A stretch of 64,000 nucleotides of DNA. Source: Rhizobium sp. L43. GTDB taxonomy: Bacteria; Pseudomonadota; Alphaproteobacteria; Rhizobiales; Rhizobiaceae. Shown one piece after another: positions 8,096-17,020 of this stretch; the first letter of the stretch is position 1; each line of letters starts with the position of its first letter. A model generated the notes under the pieces. That model saw only the letters and a program-made list of their open reading frames with translations. It had not been told where the DNA came from and did no database searches. The translations under genes were made by a program, and so were the position numbers. The stretch spans positions 61,930 through 125,929 of the forward strand of contig NZ_NWSQ01000020.1 of the NCBI RefSeq assembly GCF_002531725.1, in the 5' to 3' direction.

Positions 8096-8602
8096 ATGCT
8101 GAAAACGTTCGATCTCGTGCTTATCGGCGTTATGACGGCCACCGCCGCCGTCACTTACACGATCAAGCATCGCGCCGAATTGAAGCTCGAGGAGGTTCAT
8201 CGCCTCGAAGCCGAGATCAAGCTCGAGGAGGACACGATCGACCTTCTCAAGGCCGACTGGGCGCTGCAATCGCAGCCGAACCGTCTGGAGCGGCTGGTCA
8301 AGGCCTATGATGACGAACTGCAGCTGCAGCCGACGGAATCGACGGCGCTGGTGCATGCCAAGGAATTGCCGATGTTGAAATCCGAGGTTCCCGTGCCCGA
8401 TGTAACGGAGGCCAAAGCCAAAGGCGCGGCCGGGGCGGGCGCCAAGGGCACGACCGAGGCCAGCGCCAAAGGCGCGGCCGGCAGGGGGCAGCGCGTTCCG
8501 ACGCCCGCGCCGCGCAGCGCGGTGGAGCCGCACGGCGCCGTGACGCTCGACGGCGGGGCGGAGGATGAGGCAGACGAGATCGAAACGGGGTCGGTGGAAT
8601 AA
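8096..8602 (+). CDS. ftsL: Cell division protein FtsL-like, with Ala/Lys/Gly-rich tail
   Basis: A 168-residue bitopic protein between rsmH and ftsI, the usual ftsL position. One membrane segment (about residues 5-22, FDLVLIGVMTATAAVTYT) is followed by a periplasmic coiled-coil region rich in Glu/Lys/Leu (LEEVHRLEAEIKLEEDTIDL). FtsL would join FtsB and FtsQ and control FtsW-FtsI. Residues ~105-140 are a low-complexity tail of repeated AKG and GA units (AKAKGAAGAGAKGTT), longer than in E. coli FtsL. Start ATG 8096 follows TTGGAGG and lies 1 base after the rsmH stop; its stop overlaps the ftsI start by one base. Confidence 0.82.
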   Translation: MLKTFDLVLIGVMTATAAVTYTIKHRAELKLEEVHRLEAEIKLEEDTIDLLKADWALQSQPNRLERLVKAYDDELQLQPTESTALVHAKELPMLKSEVPVPDVTEAKAKGAAGAGAKGTTEASAKGAAGRGQRVPTPAPRSAVEPHGAVTLDGGAEDEADEIETGSVE

Positions 8603-10359
8603 TGTCGTTTCTTTCCCGCATCATGGTTTTGAAGAGTCAGGCGCATTTTTCCGCCGGCGTTTATAACCGTTTCGGCGGTCCCTCCGCCGGCCTGGCGATC
8701 GAGGGGTCGCGCAAGAAAAAATCAGGGCAGGCCAAAAGCCGCGTCGGGCTGCTGATCCTCGGCTTCATGGGGGTCTACGTCATCATCGGGGGCCGCCTCG
8801 TCGAATATGCGATGAAGGATCAGGAAGTCGTCTCCAGCATCCTGCCGCCCGATCGGCTGATGGCCTCGCGCCCCGACATTCTCGACCGCAACGGCGAAGT
8901 GCTGGCGACCGACATCCGCACCGTCTCGCTGTTTGCCGAGCCGAACAAGATCGTCGATGCCGACGAGGCGGTCGAGAAGCTTGCGACGGTGCTGCCCGAG
9001 CTCGACGTCAGGGACACCTATAAGAAACTCTCGGTCAAGACCTCGCATTTCGCCTGGCTGCGGCGGCAGCTGACGCCGAAGCAGCAGAGCCAGATCCTGG
9101 CGCTCGGTATTCCCGGCATCGGCTTCCGGCCGGAGAAGCGCCGCTTCTATCCGGGCGGCTCGACCGCCGCGCACATCCTCGGTTATGTCAACATCGACAA
9201 CCGCGGCGTCGCCGGCATGGAGAAATTTATCGACGATCAGGGGCTCGCCGATCTCGCTTCGGTCGGCATGACCAGCGATCAGCCGCTGGAGCCGGTGCGG
9301 CTGTCGATCGATCTGCGGGTGCAGAACATCGTCCGGGACGCCGTCGTCAACGCCGTCAACAACTTCCAGTCCAAGGGCGCGGGTGCAGCGGTCATCGACG
9401 TCCATACCGGCGAAGTGCTGGCCATGGCGTCGGCGCCCGACTTCGACCCGAACGATCCGCAGGAGGGCGCCAAAGAAGGCTGGCTCAACCGGATGACCAA
9501 CGGCACCTTCGAAATGGGGTCGACATTCAAAACCTTTTCACTGGCGATGGCGCTCGACACCGGCAAGGTGAAGATGACCGACAGTTTCGATGCCAGCAAA
9601 TCGATCTATATCGGCGGCTTCACCATCCACGATTTTCATGGACAGCGCCGCTGGCTGACCGTTCCCGAGATTTTCCAGTATTCTTCGAATATCGGCACGG
9701 CGCGCGTCATCGACATCGTCGGCATCGACGCGCAGAAGGACTATCTGACCAAGTTCGGCCTGCTGACGAAGATGCAGACCGAGCTGCCCGAAGTGAAGAT
9801 GCCGAGCCAGCCGCGCGTCTGGAAGAAGATCAATTCGATCACGATTTCCTTCGGCCATGGTGTCTCGACGACGGCGCTGCAGACAGGGGTGGCGGCCGCC
9901 GCTCTCGTCAATGGCGGCAAGCTGATCGAGCCGACATTCCTGCCGCGCACGCGCGAACAGGCCGATGAGATCGCCACGCAGGTGATCAAGAAGACGACCA
10001 GCGACGAGATCCGCTATCTGCTTGACTTCAACGGCTACAAGGGTTCCGGGCGTGTTGCCCGCGTGCCGGGCTTTGCCGTCGGCAGCAAGACCGGGACGGC
10101 CGACAAGGTGGTGAACGGGCGTTATTCGGCGACGCTGAACTTCAATTCCTTCATTGCCGCATTCCCCATCAACGATCCCAAATATGCGGTGATCACCTTC
10201 TGCGACGAGCCGAAGACCGGCGAAAAGCAATATGGCGGAACGATCTCCGCCGGTACCGCCGGCCCGATCGCCCGCGAGATCATCCGCCGCGCCGCCCCCA
10301 TTCTCGGCATCGAGCCGAAATTCGGGGAGGGCGGATCGGCCTTGCTGGTGTCTTATTGA
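8602..10359 (+). CDS. ftsI: Peptidoglycan D,D-transpeptidase FtsI (PBP3)
   Basis: A 585-residue class B penicillin-binding protein that cross-links septal peptidoglycan with FtsW. A single N-terminal membrane anchor lies around residues 47-65 (GLLILGFMGVYVIIGGRL). The dimerisation/pedestal domain starts with RPDILDRNGEVLATDI. The transpeptidase motifs are all present: SxxK in MGSTFKTFSLA, SxN in YSSNIGTARV, and KTG in GSKTGTADKV. Its start overlaps the ftsL stop (TAATG), consistent with coupled translation. Confidence 0.94.
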   Translation: MSFLSRIMVLKSQAHFSAGVYNRFGGPSAGLAIEGSRKKKSGQAKSRVGLLILGFMGVYVIIGGRLVEYAMKDQEVVSSILPPDRLMASRPDILDRNGEVLATDIRTVSLFAEPNKIVDADEAVEKLATVLPELDVRDTYKKLSVKTSHFAWLRRQLTPKQQSQILALGIPGIGFRPEKRRFYPGGSTAAHILGYVNIDNRGVAGMEKFIDDQGLADLASVGMTSDQPLEPVRLSIDLRVQNIVRDAVVNAVNNFQSKGAGAAVIDVHTGEVLAMASAPDFDPNDPQEGAKEGWLNRMTNGTFEMGSTFKTFSLAMALDTGKVKMTDSFDASKSIYIGGFTIHDFHGQRRWLTVPEIFQYSSNIGTARVIDIVGIDAQKDYLTKFGLLTKMQTELPEVKMPSQPRVWKKINSITISFGHGVSTTALQTGVAAAALVNGGKLIEPTFLPRTREQADEIATQVIKKTTSDEIRYLLDFNGYKGSGRVARVPGFAVGSKTGTADKVVNGRYSATLNFNSFIAAFPINDPKYAVITFCDEPKTGEKQYGGTISAGTAGPIAREIIRRAAPILGIEPKFGEGGSALLVSY

Positions 10360-10425
10360 GTGTGAATGAATATCGACGCCGATTCGCGAGGGGTGAACCG
10401 GCTTCAACAGAGAAAAGTGCGTGCG

Positions 10426-11886
10426 ATGAAATTGCGAGACCTGGCCGGAGATCAGTTTCCGGAACTTGAAGCACAGCTCGAAGGCCCGGCAGGCTTGCTT
10501 GATATCTCAGGCCTGTCTTCGGATAGCCGCCATGTGGCGCCGGGTTATGCCTTCGTCGCGGTCGCCGGCACCAAGGCTGATGGAGCGGGCTTCATCGCCG
10601 ATGCTGCCGGCCGCGGTGCTGCGGTGGCGATCGCCTCCCAAGCCATCGATGCCTCCATTCCGGTTCTTGCGGTCAAGGAGCCGCGGCGTTTCCTTTCCAT
10701 CGCCGCTTCACGCTTCCACGGCAGGCAGCCCGATACCATGGTTGCCGTTACCGGCACGGCGGGCAAGACCTCCGTCGCCTCCTTCGTCCGGCAGATCTGG
10801 GCGCATGCGGGCCATACGGCGGCGATGATCGGCACGACGGGTGTCGTCTCGCCGACGCGCAACGAATATGGCGCGCTGACGACGCCCGATCCGGTGTCGC
10901 TGCACAAGCTGCTGGCCGAACTCGCCGACGAAGGTGTTACGCATGCCGCGATGGAGGCCTCTAGCCACGGCCTCGACCAGTGCCGGCTTGACGGCGTCAG
11001 GCTTGCGGCCGCCGCCTTCACCAATCTCGGCCGCGATCATATGGATTATCATCCCACGGTCGAAGACTATATGGCCGCCAAGATGCGGCTTTTCGATACG
11101 CTGTTGCCGAAGGGGTCGCCGGCGGTGATCTTTGCCGACGATCCGTGGTCGGCGCAGGCGATCAAGGCCGCGACCGATGCCGGTCACGACGTCCGCACCG
11201 TCGGGCGCAAGGGCGATTACCTCTCCTTGAAACGTGTCGAGCACTTCCGTCACAAGCAGATGGCGGAGATCCACATCGGCGGCGAGATCTTCGAGGTGGA
11301 TATTCCGCTGGCCGGGGATTTCCAGGTCGCCAACGCACTTGTTGCGGCAGGGCTTGCGATGTCGACCGGCGTGGCCGCTAGGGTTGCGATGGCCGCACTC
11401 GAGAAGCTCGTCGGCGCGTCCGGCCGTCTCGAGCTGGTCGGCCATACGAAAGACGGCGCGCTCGCCTATGTCGACTACGCCCACAAGCCGGATGCGCTGG
11501 AAAATGTGCTGGGCTCGGTCAGGCCTTTCACGACAGGCCGCGTCATCGTCGTTTTCGGCTGCGGCGGCGACCGCGATCGCGGCAAGCGACCGATCATGGG
11601 CGAAATCGCCTGCCGGCTTGCCGATGTCGTGATCATCACCGACGACAATCCGCGTTCGGAGGAACCGGCCTCGATCCGCGCCGAGATCATGGCGGCAGCA
11701 AGCTGCGCCTCGGAAATTGCCGATCGCGCTACGGCGATCCGCGAGGCTGTCGGCATGCTGAGATCCGGCGATACGCTGATCGTTGCCGGCAAGGGGCATG
11801 AGGAAGGACAGACGATCGGCAGCGTCACCCTGCCGTTCTCCGATCATGCGGAGGTGCGCAAGGCCTTGGAGGAACTGAAATCTTGA
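10426..11886 (+). CDS. murE: UDP-MurNAc-tripeptide synthetase MurE (meso-DAP adding)
   Basis: A 486-residue Mur ligase that adds meso-diaminopimelate to UDP-MurNAc-L-Ala-D-Glu with ATP. The P-loop is VTGTAGKTSVASF. The motif DDNPRSEEP contains the DNPR signature of DAP-specific enzymes, as opposed to Lys-specific ones. The central-domain signature YVDYAHKPDALE is present. I start at ATG 10426 (MKLRDLAGDQ) rather than the upstream in-frame ATG, whose extra residues do not look like the family. It lies 66 bp after ftsI and overlaps murF by 4 bp. Confidence 0.94.
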   Translation: MKLRDLAGDQFPELEAQLEGPAGLLDISGLSSDSRHVAPGYAFVAVAGTKADGAGFIADAAGRGAAVAIASQAIDASIPVLAVKEPRRFLSIAASRFHGRQPDTMVAVTGTAGKTSVASFVRQIWAHAGHTAAMIGTTGVVSPTRNEYGALTTPDPVSLHKLLAELADEGVTHAAMEASSHGLDQCRLDGVRLAAAAFTNLGRDHMDYHPTVEDYMAAKMRLFDTLLPKGSPAVIFADDPWSAQAIKAATDAGHDVRTVGRKGDYLSLKRVEHFRHKQMAEIHIGGEIFEVDIPLAGDFQVANALVAAGLAMSTGVAARVAMAALEKLVGASGRLELVGHTKDGALAYVDYAHKPDALENVLGSVRPFTTGRVIVVFGCGGDRDRGKRPIMGEIACRLADVVIITDDNPRSEEPASIRAEIMAAASCASEIADRATAIREAVGMLRSGDTLIVAGKGHEEGQTIGSVTLPFSDHAEVRKALEELKS

Positions 11887-13316
11887 GCTGGCTCTGGACA
11901 ACCGAAGACATGATCGCAGCGATGGCGGGGCGCCCTTTCGGCACTCTGCCCGAAGGCATCACCGGCATTTCCATCGACAGCCGCTCGATTGCTCCGGGCG
12001 AGGCCTTCTTCGCGATCAAGGGCGACCGTGTCGACGGTCATGACTACGCATCGATGGCGACGGCAAACGGCGCCTCTCTTCTCGTCGTCAGCGAGGCGAG
12101 GCTTCCCGCCATGGGCCGCCTGACGGTGCCGATGATCGTCGTCGAAGACGTGCTCGCCGCACTCGGCCGGCTCGGCCTTGCCTCGCGCGAGCGCTCTCGG
12201 GCTCGGATCATTGCGGTGACGGGTTCTGTGGGAAAGACGACCACCAAGGAAATGCTGCGGCATGTACTGTCGCCGTCGGGCAAGGTGCATGCCTCCGTCG
12301 CCTCCTTCAACAATCATTGGGGCGTGCCGCTGACGCTGGCGCGCATGCCTGAGGACACGGATTACGGTGTCTTCGAAGTCGGAATGAACCATCCCGGCGA
12401 GATCCGGCCGCTGGTGGCGATGATCCGTCCCGATATCGCCGTCATCACCACGATCGCGCCGGCGCATCTCGGCAATTTCAAGAACATCAAGGAGATCGCC
12501 GCCGCCAAGGCGGAGATCTTCGAGGGGCTGGAACCGGGCGGCCATGTCGTGCTCAATCGCGACAATGACCAGTTCAACTTCCTCGACCGGACGGCGCAGT
12601 CGCTCGGCATCGAACATATCCACTCCTTCGGCCAGCATGCCAAGGCCGAATTCCGGCTGGCGGAATTCAATGGCTCCGACGAGAATTCGACGCTGTGGCT
12701 GACGATCGGCGGCGAGACGCTGGAGGTCGCGATCGGCGCCCCCGGCCGCCATATCGGCGAGAATGCGCTGGCAGCACTCGGCGTCGTCAGGATCGTCGGC
12801 GCCGACATGGAAAAGGCGATCGAAGCGCTTGGGACGCTGAAGCCGGAAAAGGGCAGGGGCAAGCGCCACCGGCTTTCGATCGGGAGCGGCAGCTTCACGC
12901 TGATCGACGAGAGCTATAATGCCAATCCGGCTTCGATGCGCGCGGCGATCGCGCTGCTGGCGGCCTCCGAGCCGACCGGCCGCGGACGCCGTATCGCCGT
13001 GCTCGGCGACATGCTGGAGATGGGCGAGTATGCGCAGAAGGTTCATAGCGATCTCGCCGTGCCGCTGCTTGCGGCCGGCATCGAATATGTCTGGCTCGCA
13101 GGAGCAGAAATGGCTGCGCTCAAGGAATCGTTGCCGGAAAGCGTCCATGTCGAATATCGCGAGAACACCAGCGAATTGACGGACTATGTATTGGACTCGG
13201 TCGTACCAGGCGACGTGTTCATGGTGAAATCGTCTCTGGGCATCGGTTTCGGCAAGATCGTCGCCGCGCTCCTTGACAAGTTCCCACCATTTTCCGACAC
13301 GCAACGCGAACTTTGA
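11883..13316 (+). CDS. murF: UDP-MurNAc-tripeptide D-alanyl-D-alanine ligase MurF (TTG start)
   Basis: A 477-residue Mur ligase that adds the D-Ala-D-Ala made by Ddl to UDP-MurNAc-tripeptide. The P-loop is VTGSVGKTTTKEML; SFNNHWGVPLTL, GMNHPGEI and DESYNANPASM are characteristic MurF motifs. It starts with TTG at 11883, overlapping the murE stop; a GGAGGAA ribosome site at 11868-11874, 8 bases upstream, supports this choice, and no ATG occurs before codon 10. Confidence 0.93.
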   Translation: MSWLWTTEDMIAAMAGRPFGTLPEGITGISIDSRSIAPGEAFFAIKGDRVDGHDYASMATANGASLLVVSEARLPAMGRLTVPMIVVEDVLAALGRLGLASRERSRARIIAVTGSVGKTTTKEMLRHVLSPSGKVHASVASFNNHWGVPLTLARMPEDTDYGVFEVGMNHPGEIRPLVAMIRPDIAVITTIAPAHLGNFKNIKEIAAAKAEIFEGLEPGGHVVLNRDNDQFNFLDRTAQSLGIEHIHSFGQHAKAEFRLAEFNGSDENSTLWLTIGGETLEVAIGAPGRHIGENALAALGVVRIVGADMEKAIEALGTLKPEKGRGKRHRLSIGSGSFTLIDESYNANPASMRAAIALLAASEPTGRGRRIAVLGDMLEMGEYAQKVHSDLAVPLLAAGIEYVWLAGAEMAALKESLPESVHVEYRENTSELTDYVLDSVVPGDVFMVKSSLGIGFGKIVAALLDKFPPFSDTQREL

Positions 13317-13338
13317 TCGGGTAAACAAGGGGCCCTGA

Positions 13339-14439
13339 ATGCTGATCTGGCTTGTCGAACTGTCGGAATATTTCAAATTTCTGAACCTGTTCAGATATAT
13401 TACCTTCCGCACAGGAGCCGCGCTCTTCACCTCAGCACTGATCGTTTTCCTGTTCGGGCCGACGATCATCAATTCGCTGCGCATCCGGCAGGGCAAGGGC
13501 CAGCCGATCCGCGCCGACGGGCCGCAGACGCATTTCAAGAAAGCCGGCACGCCGACCATGGGCGGGCTGATGATCCTTGCCGGCATCGTCGGCGCGTCGC
13601 TGCTGTGGGCCGATCTTTCCAACGTCTATGTCGTCGCCACCTTGCTGGTGACGCTCGGCTTCGGCGCGATCGGTTTCTATGACGATTATCTCAAGGTGAC
13701 GAAGCAGAGCCACATGGGCTTTTCCGGCAAGGCGCGTCTCGGCATCGAATTCGTCATCGCCGGCATCGCCGTCTATTTCATGATGCGCACCGCCCTTGCC
13801 TCGGGTGTTGCCGGTTCGACCTTCGGTTCCTCGATCGCCTTTCCCTTCTTCAAGGACTTCATGATCAATATCGGCATCATGTTCGTCGTCTTCGGCGGCT
13901 TCGTCATCGTCGGTGCCGGCAATGCCGTCAACCTGACGGACGGTCTCGACGGGCTTGCCATCGTGCCTGTGATGATCGCCGCCGCCTCCTTCGGCGTCAT
14001 CGCCTACCTCGCCGGCAACGTGGTGTTTGCCAACTACCTGCAGATCAATTTCGTGCCCGGCACCGGCGAGCTCGCCGTTGTGCTCGGCGCCGTCATCGGC
14101 GCCGGCCTCGGCTTTCTCTGGTTCAATGCGCCGCCGGCCGCCATCTTCATGGGCGACACCGGCTCGCTGGCGCTCGGCGGTACGATCGGCACCGTCGCCG
14201 TCGCCACCAAGCACGAGATCGTCATGGCAATCATCGGCGGCCTCTTCGTCATGGAGACGCTCTCGGTCATCATCCAGGTCGGCTTTTTCAAGATGACCGG
14301 CCGGCGCGTCTTCCTGATGGCGCCGATCCATCATCACTTCGAGAAGAAGGGCTGGACCGAGAGCCAGGTGGTGATCCGCTTCTGGATCATCGCCGTCGGC
14401 CTTGCCATGCTCGGCCTGTCGACGCTGAAGCTGCGGTGA
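13339..14439 (+). CDS. mraY: Phospho-MurNAc-pentapeptide transferase MraY
   Basis: A 366-residue polytopic inner-membrane enzyme that transfers phospho-MurNAc-pentapeptide to undecaprenyl phosphate, forming lipid I. About ten membrane segments are visible. Conserved cytoplasmic motifs include TPTMGGLM, FYDDYLKV, AVNLTDGLDGLA, FMGDTGSLALGG and APIHHHFEKKGW. It follows murF by 22 bp and precedes murD by 7 bp, so it is within the same operon. Confidence 0.96.
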   Translation: MLIWLVELSEYFKFLNLFRYITFRTGAALFTSALIVFLFGPTIINSLRIRQGKGQPIRADGPQTHFKKAGTPTMGGLMILAGIVGASLLWADLSNVYVVATLLVTLGFGAIGFYDDYLKVTKQSHMGFSGKARLGIEFVIAGIAVYFMMRTALASGVAGSTFGSSIAFPFFKDFMINIGIMFVVFGGFVIVGAGNAVNLTDGLDGLAIVPVMIAAASFGVIAYLAGNVVFANYLQINFVPGTGELAVVLGAVIGAGLGFLWFNAPPAAIFMGDTGSLALGGTIGTVAVATKHEIVMAIIGGLFVMETLSVIIQVGFFKMTGRRVFLMAPIHHHFEKKGWTESQVVIRFWIIAVGLAMLGLSTLKLR

Positions 14440-14446
14440 GGCGGCG

Positions 14447-15859
14447 ATGATCCCGATCACGACGCTCAAGGACAGGAAGGTCGCGCTCTTCGGCCTCGGC
14501 GGCTCCGGCTTGGCCACCGCGCGGGCGCTGGTTTCAGGCGGCGCCGAGGTGACCGCCTGGGACGACAATCCCGACAGCGTCGCCAAGGCTTCCGCCGAAG
14601 GCATCAAGACGGAAGACCTGCACACCATCGACTGGAGCCAGCAGGCTCTGTTCGTGCTGTCGCCCGGCGTGCCGCTCACTCATCCGAAGCCGCACTGGAC
14701 CGTCGATCTCGCGCGTGCCGCCGGCGTCGATATCGTCGGCGATGTCGAGCTCTTCGTGCGCGAGCGCCGCGCCCATGCGCCGGATTGCCCGTTCATCGCC
14801 ATAACAGGCACCAACGGCAAGTCGACGACGACGGCGCTGATCGCCCATATTCTGAAATCATCGGGCTACGACACGCAGCTCGGCGGCAATATCGGCACGG
14901 CGGTGCTGACGCTCGATCCGCCGAAGGCCGAGCGCTACTATGTCGTCGAATGCTCTTCCTACCAGATCGATCTGGCGCCGACGCTGAACCCGTCTGCCGG
15001 CATCCTGCTCAACCTGACGCCCGATCATCTCGACCGTCACGGCACGATGCAGCACTATGCCGATGTCAAGGAACGGCTGGTCGCCGGCAGCGATGTGGCG
15101 ATCGTCGGCGTCGACGACAGCCATTCGGCGCTGATTGCCGACCGTGTCGAGCGGGCCGGCGTCAAGGTGGTTCGCATTTCGCGCCGCAGCGTGGTGGCAT
15201 CGGGCATCTATGCCGAGGGCACCCGGCTCATTCAGGCCGCCGGCGGCGCCATGCTGCCCTTCGCCGATCTCGACGGCATCCAGACGCTGCGCGGCAGCCA
15301 TAATGCCCAGAACGCCGCAGCCGCCGTTGCCGCCTGCCTCGCCGTCGGGGTCTCCGCCGACGACATTCGCGCCGGCCTTGTCTCGTTTCCCGGCCTCAAG
15401 CACCGGATGCAGCCGGTCGGGCAGCGTGGCCGCGTCGTTTTCGTCAACGATTCCAAAGCAACCAATGCGGATGCTGCGGCACCGGCCCTTTCGAGCTATG
15501 ATCGCATCTACTGGATCGCCGGCGGCCTGCCGAAATCAGGCGGCATCACGACGCTTGCTCCCTATTTCCCGCGCATCGCCAAGGCCTATCTGATCGGCGA
15601 GGCGGCGGCGGAATTTGCCGCGACGCTCGGCGAGGCCGTGCCCTACGAAATCTCGGGCACGCTGGAGCGCGCCGTCGTGCATGCGGCCGCCGATGCCGAA
15701 CGCGACGAGAGCGGCTCTTCGGCCGTCATGTTATCACCGGCTTGCGCAAGCTTCGACCAGTATAAGAATTTCGAAGTCAGGGGCGATGCCTTCGTCGGCC
15801 ACGTGGCGGCACTTGACGGAATGACGATGCTGATCGGTTCGGCAACAGGAGAGAAATGA
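14447..15859 (+). CDS. murD: UDP-MurNAc-L-alanine--D-glutamate ligase MurD
   Basis: A 470-residue Mur ligase that adds D-Glu to UDP-MurNAc-L-Ala in the cytoplasm. The N-terminal Rossmann domain begins KVALFGLGGSGLATARAL; the P-loop is ITGTNGKSTTTAL; the central domain carries NLTPDHLDRHG and the C-terminal domain FVNDSKATNADAA. It starts 7 bp after mraY; only 1 base separates its stop from ftsW. Confidence 0.95.
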   Translation: MIPITTLKDRKVALFGLGGSGLATARALVSGGAEVTAWDDNPDSVAKASAEGIKTEDLHTIDWSQQALFVLSPGVPLTHPKPHWTVDLARAAGVDIVGDVELFVRERRAHAPDCPFIAITGTNGKSTTTALIAHILKSSGYDTQLGGNIGTAVLTLDPPKAERYYVVECSSYQIDLAPTLNPSAGILLNLTPDHLDRHGTMQHYADVKERLVAGSDVAIVGVDDSHSALIADRVERAGVKVVRISRRSVVASGIYAEGTRLIQAAGGAMLPFADLDGIQTLRGSHNAQNAAAAVAACLAVGVSADDIRAGLVSFPGLKHRMQPVGQRGRVVFVNDSKATNADAAAPALSSYDRIYWIAGGLPKSGGITTLAPYFPRIAKAYLIGEAAAEFAATLGEAVPYEISGTLERAVVHAAADAERDESGSSAVMLSPACASFDQYKNFEVRGDAFVGHVAALDGMTMLIGSATGEK

Positions 15860-15860
15860 C

Positions 15861-17015
15861 ATGGTAAGCCGCGCGGAACGTGGGCCTCTGGCCGATTGGT
15901 TCTGGACCATCGACCGCTTCTTCCTGGCGATGTTCATCTTCCTGATGGGCATCGGCTTCATGCTGTCCTTCGCGGCATCTCCAGCCGTTGCCGAGCGCAT
16001 CGGACTTGAGCCCTTCCACTTCGTCAAACGCCACGCAGCCTTCATGATCCCGTCGATCACCGTCATGCTCGGGCTGTCGTTCCTGACGCCGCGCCAGGTG
16101 CGGCGAACCGCGATCCTGCTTTTGATCATCTCGCTTGCGATGATGGTACTGGTGCTGTTCGTCGGCCAGGAGGTCAAGGGCGGCAGGCGCTGGATCTGGA
16201 TCGCCGGCCTTTCCATCCAGCCGTCGGAATTCATGAAGCCCGCCTTCGTCGTGGTCTGCGCCTGGCTGTTTGCCGAACATGCGCGCCAGCCGGAGATCCC
16301 CGGCAATCTCTTCGCCATCATCCTGTTTGCCATCGTCGCCGCTCTTCTCGTCGCGCAGCCGGACCTCGGCCAGACCATCTTGACGACGGCCGTTTGGGGC
16401 GGGATGTTCTTCATGGCCGGCATGCCGTGGATCTGGATCATGCTGCTCGGCATCGGCGGCGCCGGCGGCCTGCTCAGCGCTTATTACGTCTTCCCGCACG
16501 TGGCGCTGCGAATAGACAAGTTCATGACCGGCGAGGGCGACACGTTCCAGATCGACACCGCGCGCGAGGCGATCATCCGCGGCAGCTGGTTCGGCCAGGG
16601 ACCGGGTGAGGGCATCGTCAAGCGCATTATTCCGGATGCGCATACCGACTTCATCTTCTCGGTCGCGGCCGAGGAGTTCGGCATCGTCTTCTGCATGGCG
16701 CTGGTTGCGCTGTTCACCGTGCTGGTGCTGCGTGGCCTCTCGCATGCCTATCGCGAGCGCAACGACTTCAACCGCTTCGCGGTCGCCGGCCTGGTGCTGC
16801 AGATGGGCATCCAGTCGATCATCAATATCGGCGTCAACCTCGAGCTGTTGCCGGCAAAGGGCATGACGCTGCCGCTGATTTCCTACGGCGGCTCGTCCAT
16901 GGTGGCGATCTGCGTCACCGCCGGCTTCATTCTCGCGCTGACGCGCCATCGACCGGAAAAACGTGCGCAGGACCGGAGCCTCTTCCGCGTCCCGCATGGC
17001 ATGCCGGCGGAGTAA
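15861..17015 (+). CDS. ftsW: Septal peptidoglycan polymerase FtsW (SEDS)
   Basis: A 384-residue SEDS-family membrane protein with roughly ten membrane segments that polymerises lipid II glycan strands at the septum in complex with FtsI. Family motifs include GGRRWIWIAGLSIQPSEFMK, the region AEEFGIVFC and PLISYGGSSM near the C-terminus. The ATG at 15861 follows AGGAGAG. Its place next to murG, murD and mraY, in the same cluster as ftsI, favours FtsW over RodA. Confidence 0.94.
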   Translation: MVSRAERGPLADWFWTIDRFFLAMFIFLMGIGFMLSFAASPAVAERIGLEPFHFVKRHAAFMIPSITVMLGLSFLTPRQVRRTAILLLIISLAMMVLVLFVGQEVKGGRRWIWIAGLSIQPSEFMKPAFVVVCAWLFAEHARQPEIPGNLFAIILFAIVAALLVAQPDLGQTILTTAVWGGMFFMAGMPWIWIMLLGIGGAGGLLSAYYVFPHVALRIDKFMTGEGDTFQIDTAREAIIRGSWFGQGPGEGIVKRIIPDAHTDFIFSVAAEEFGIVFCMALVALFTVLVLRGLSHAYRERNDFNRFAVAGLVLQMGIQSIINIGVNLELLPAKGMTLPLISYGGSSMVAICVTAGFILALTRHRPEKRAQDRSLFRVPHGMPAE

Positions 17016-17020
17016 GGTCT

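Noticed and set aside
11844..13622. 592-residue minus-strand frame across murF
   Set aside because: The plus strand encodes complete MurF; the minus frame has no recognisable domain and crosses gene borders.
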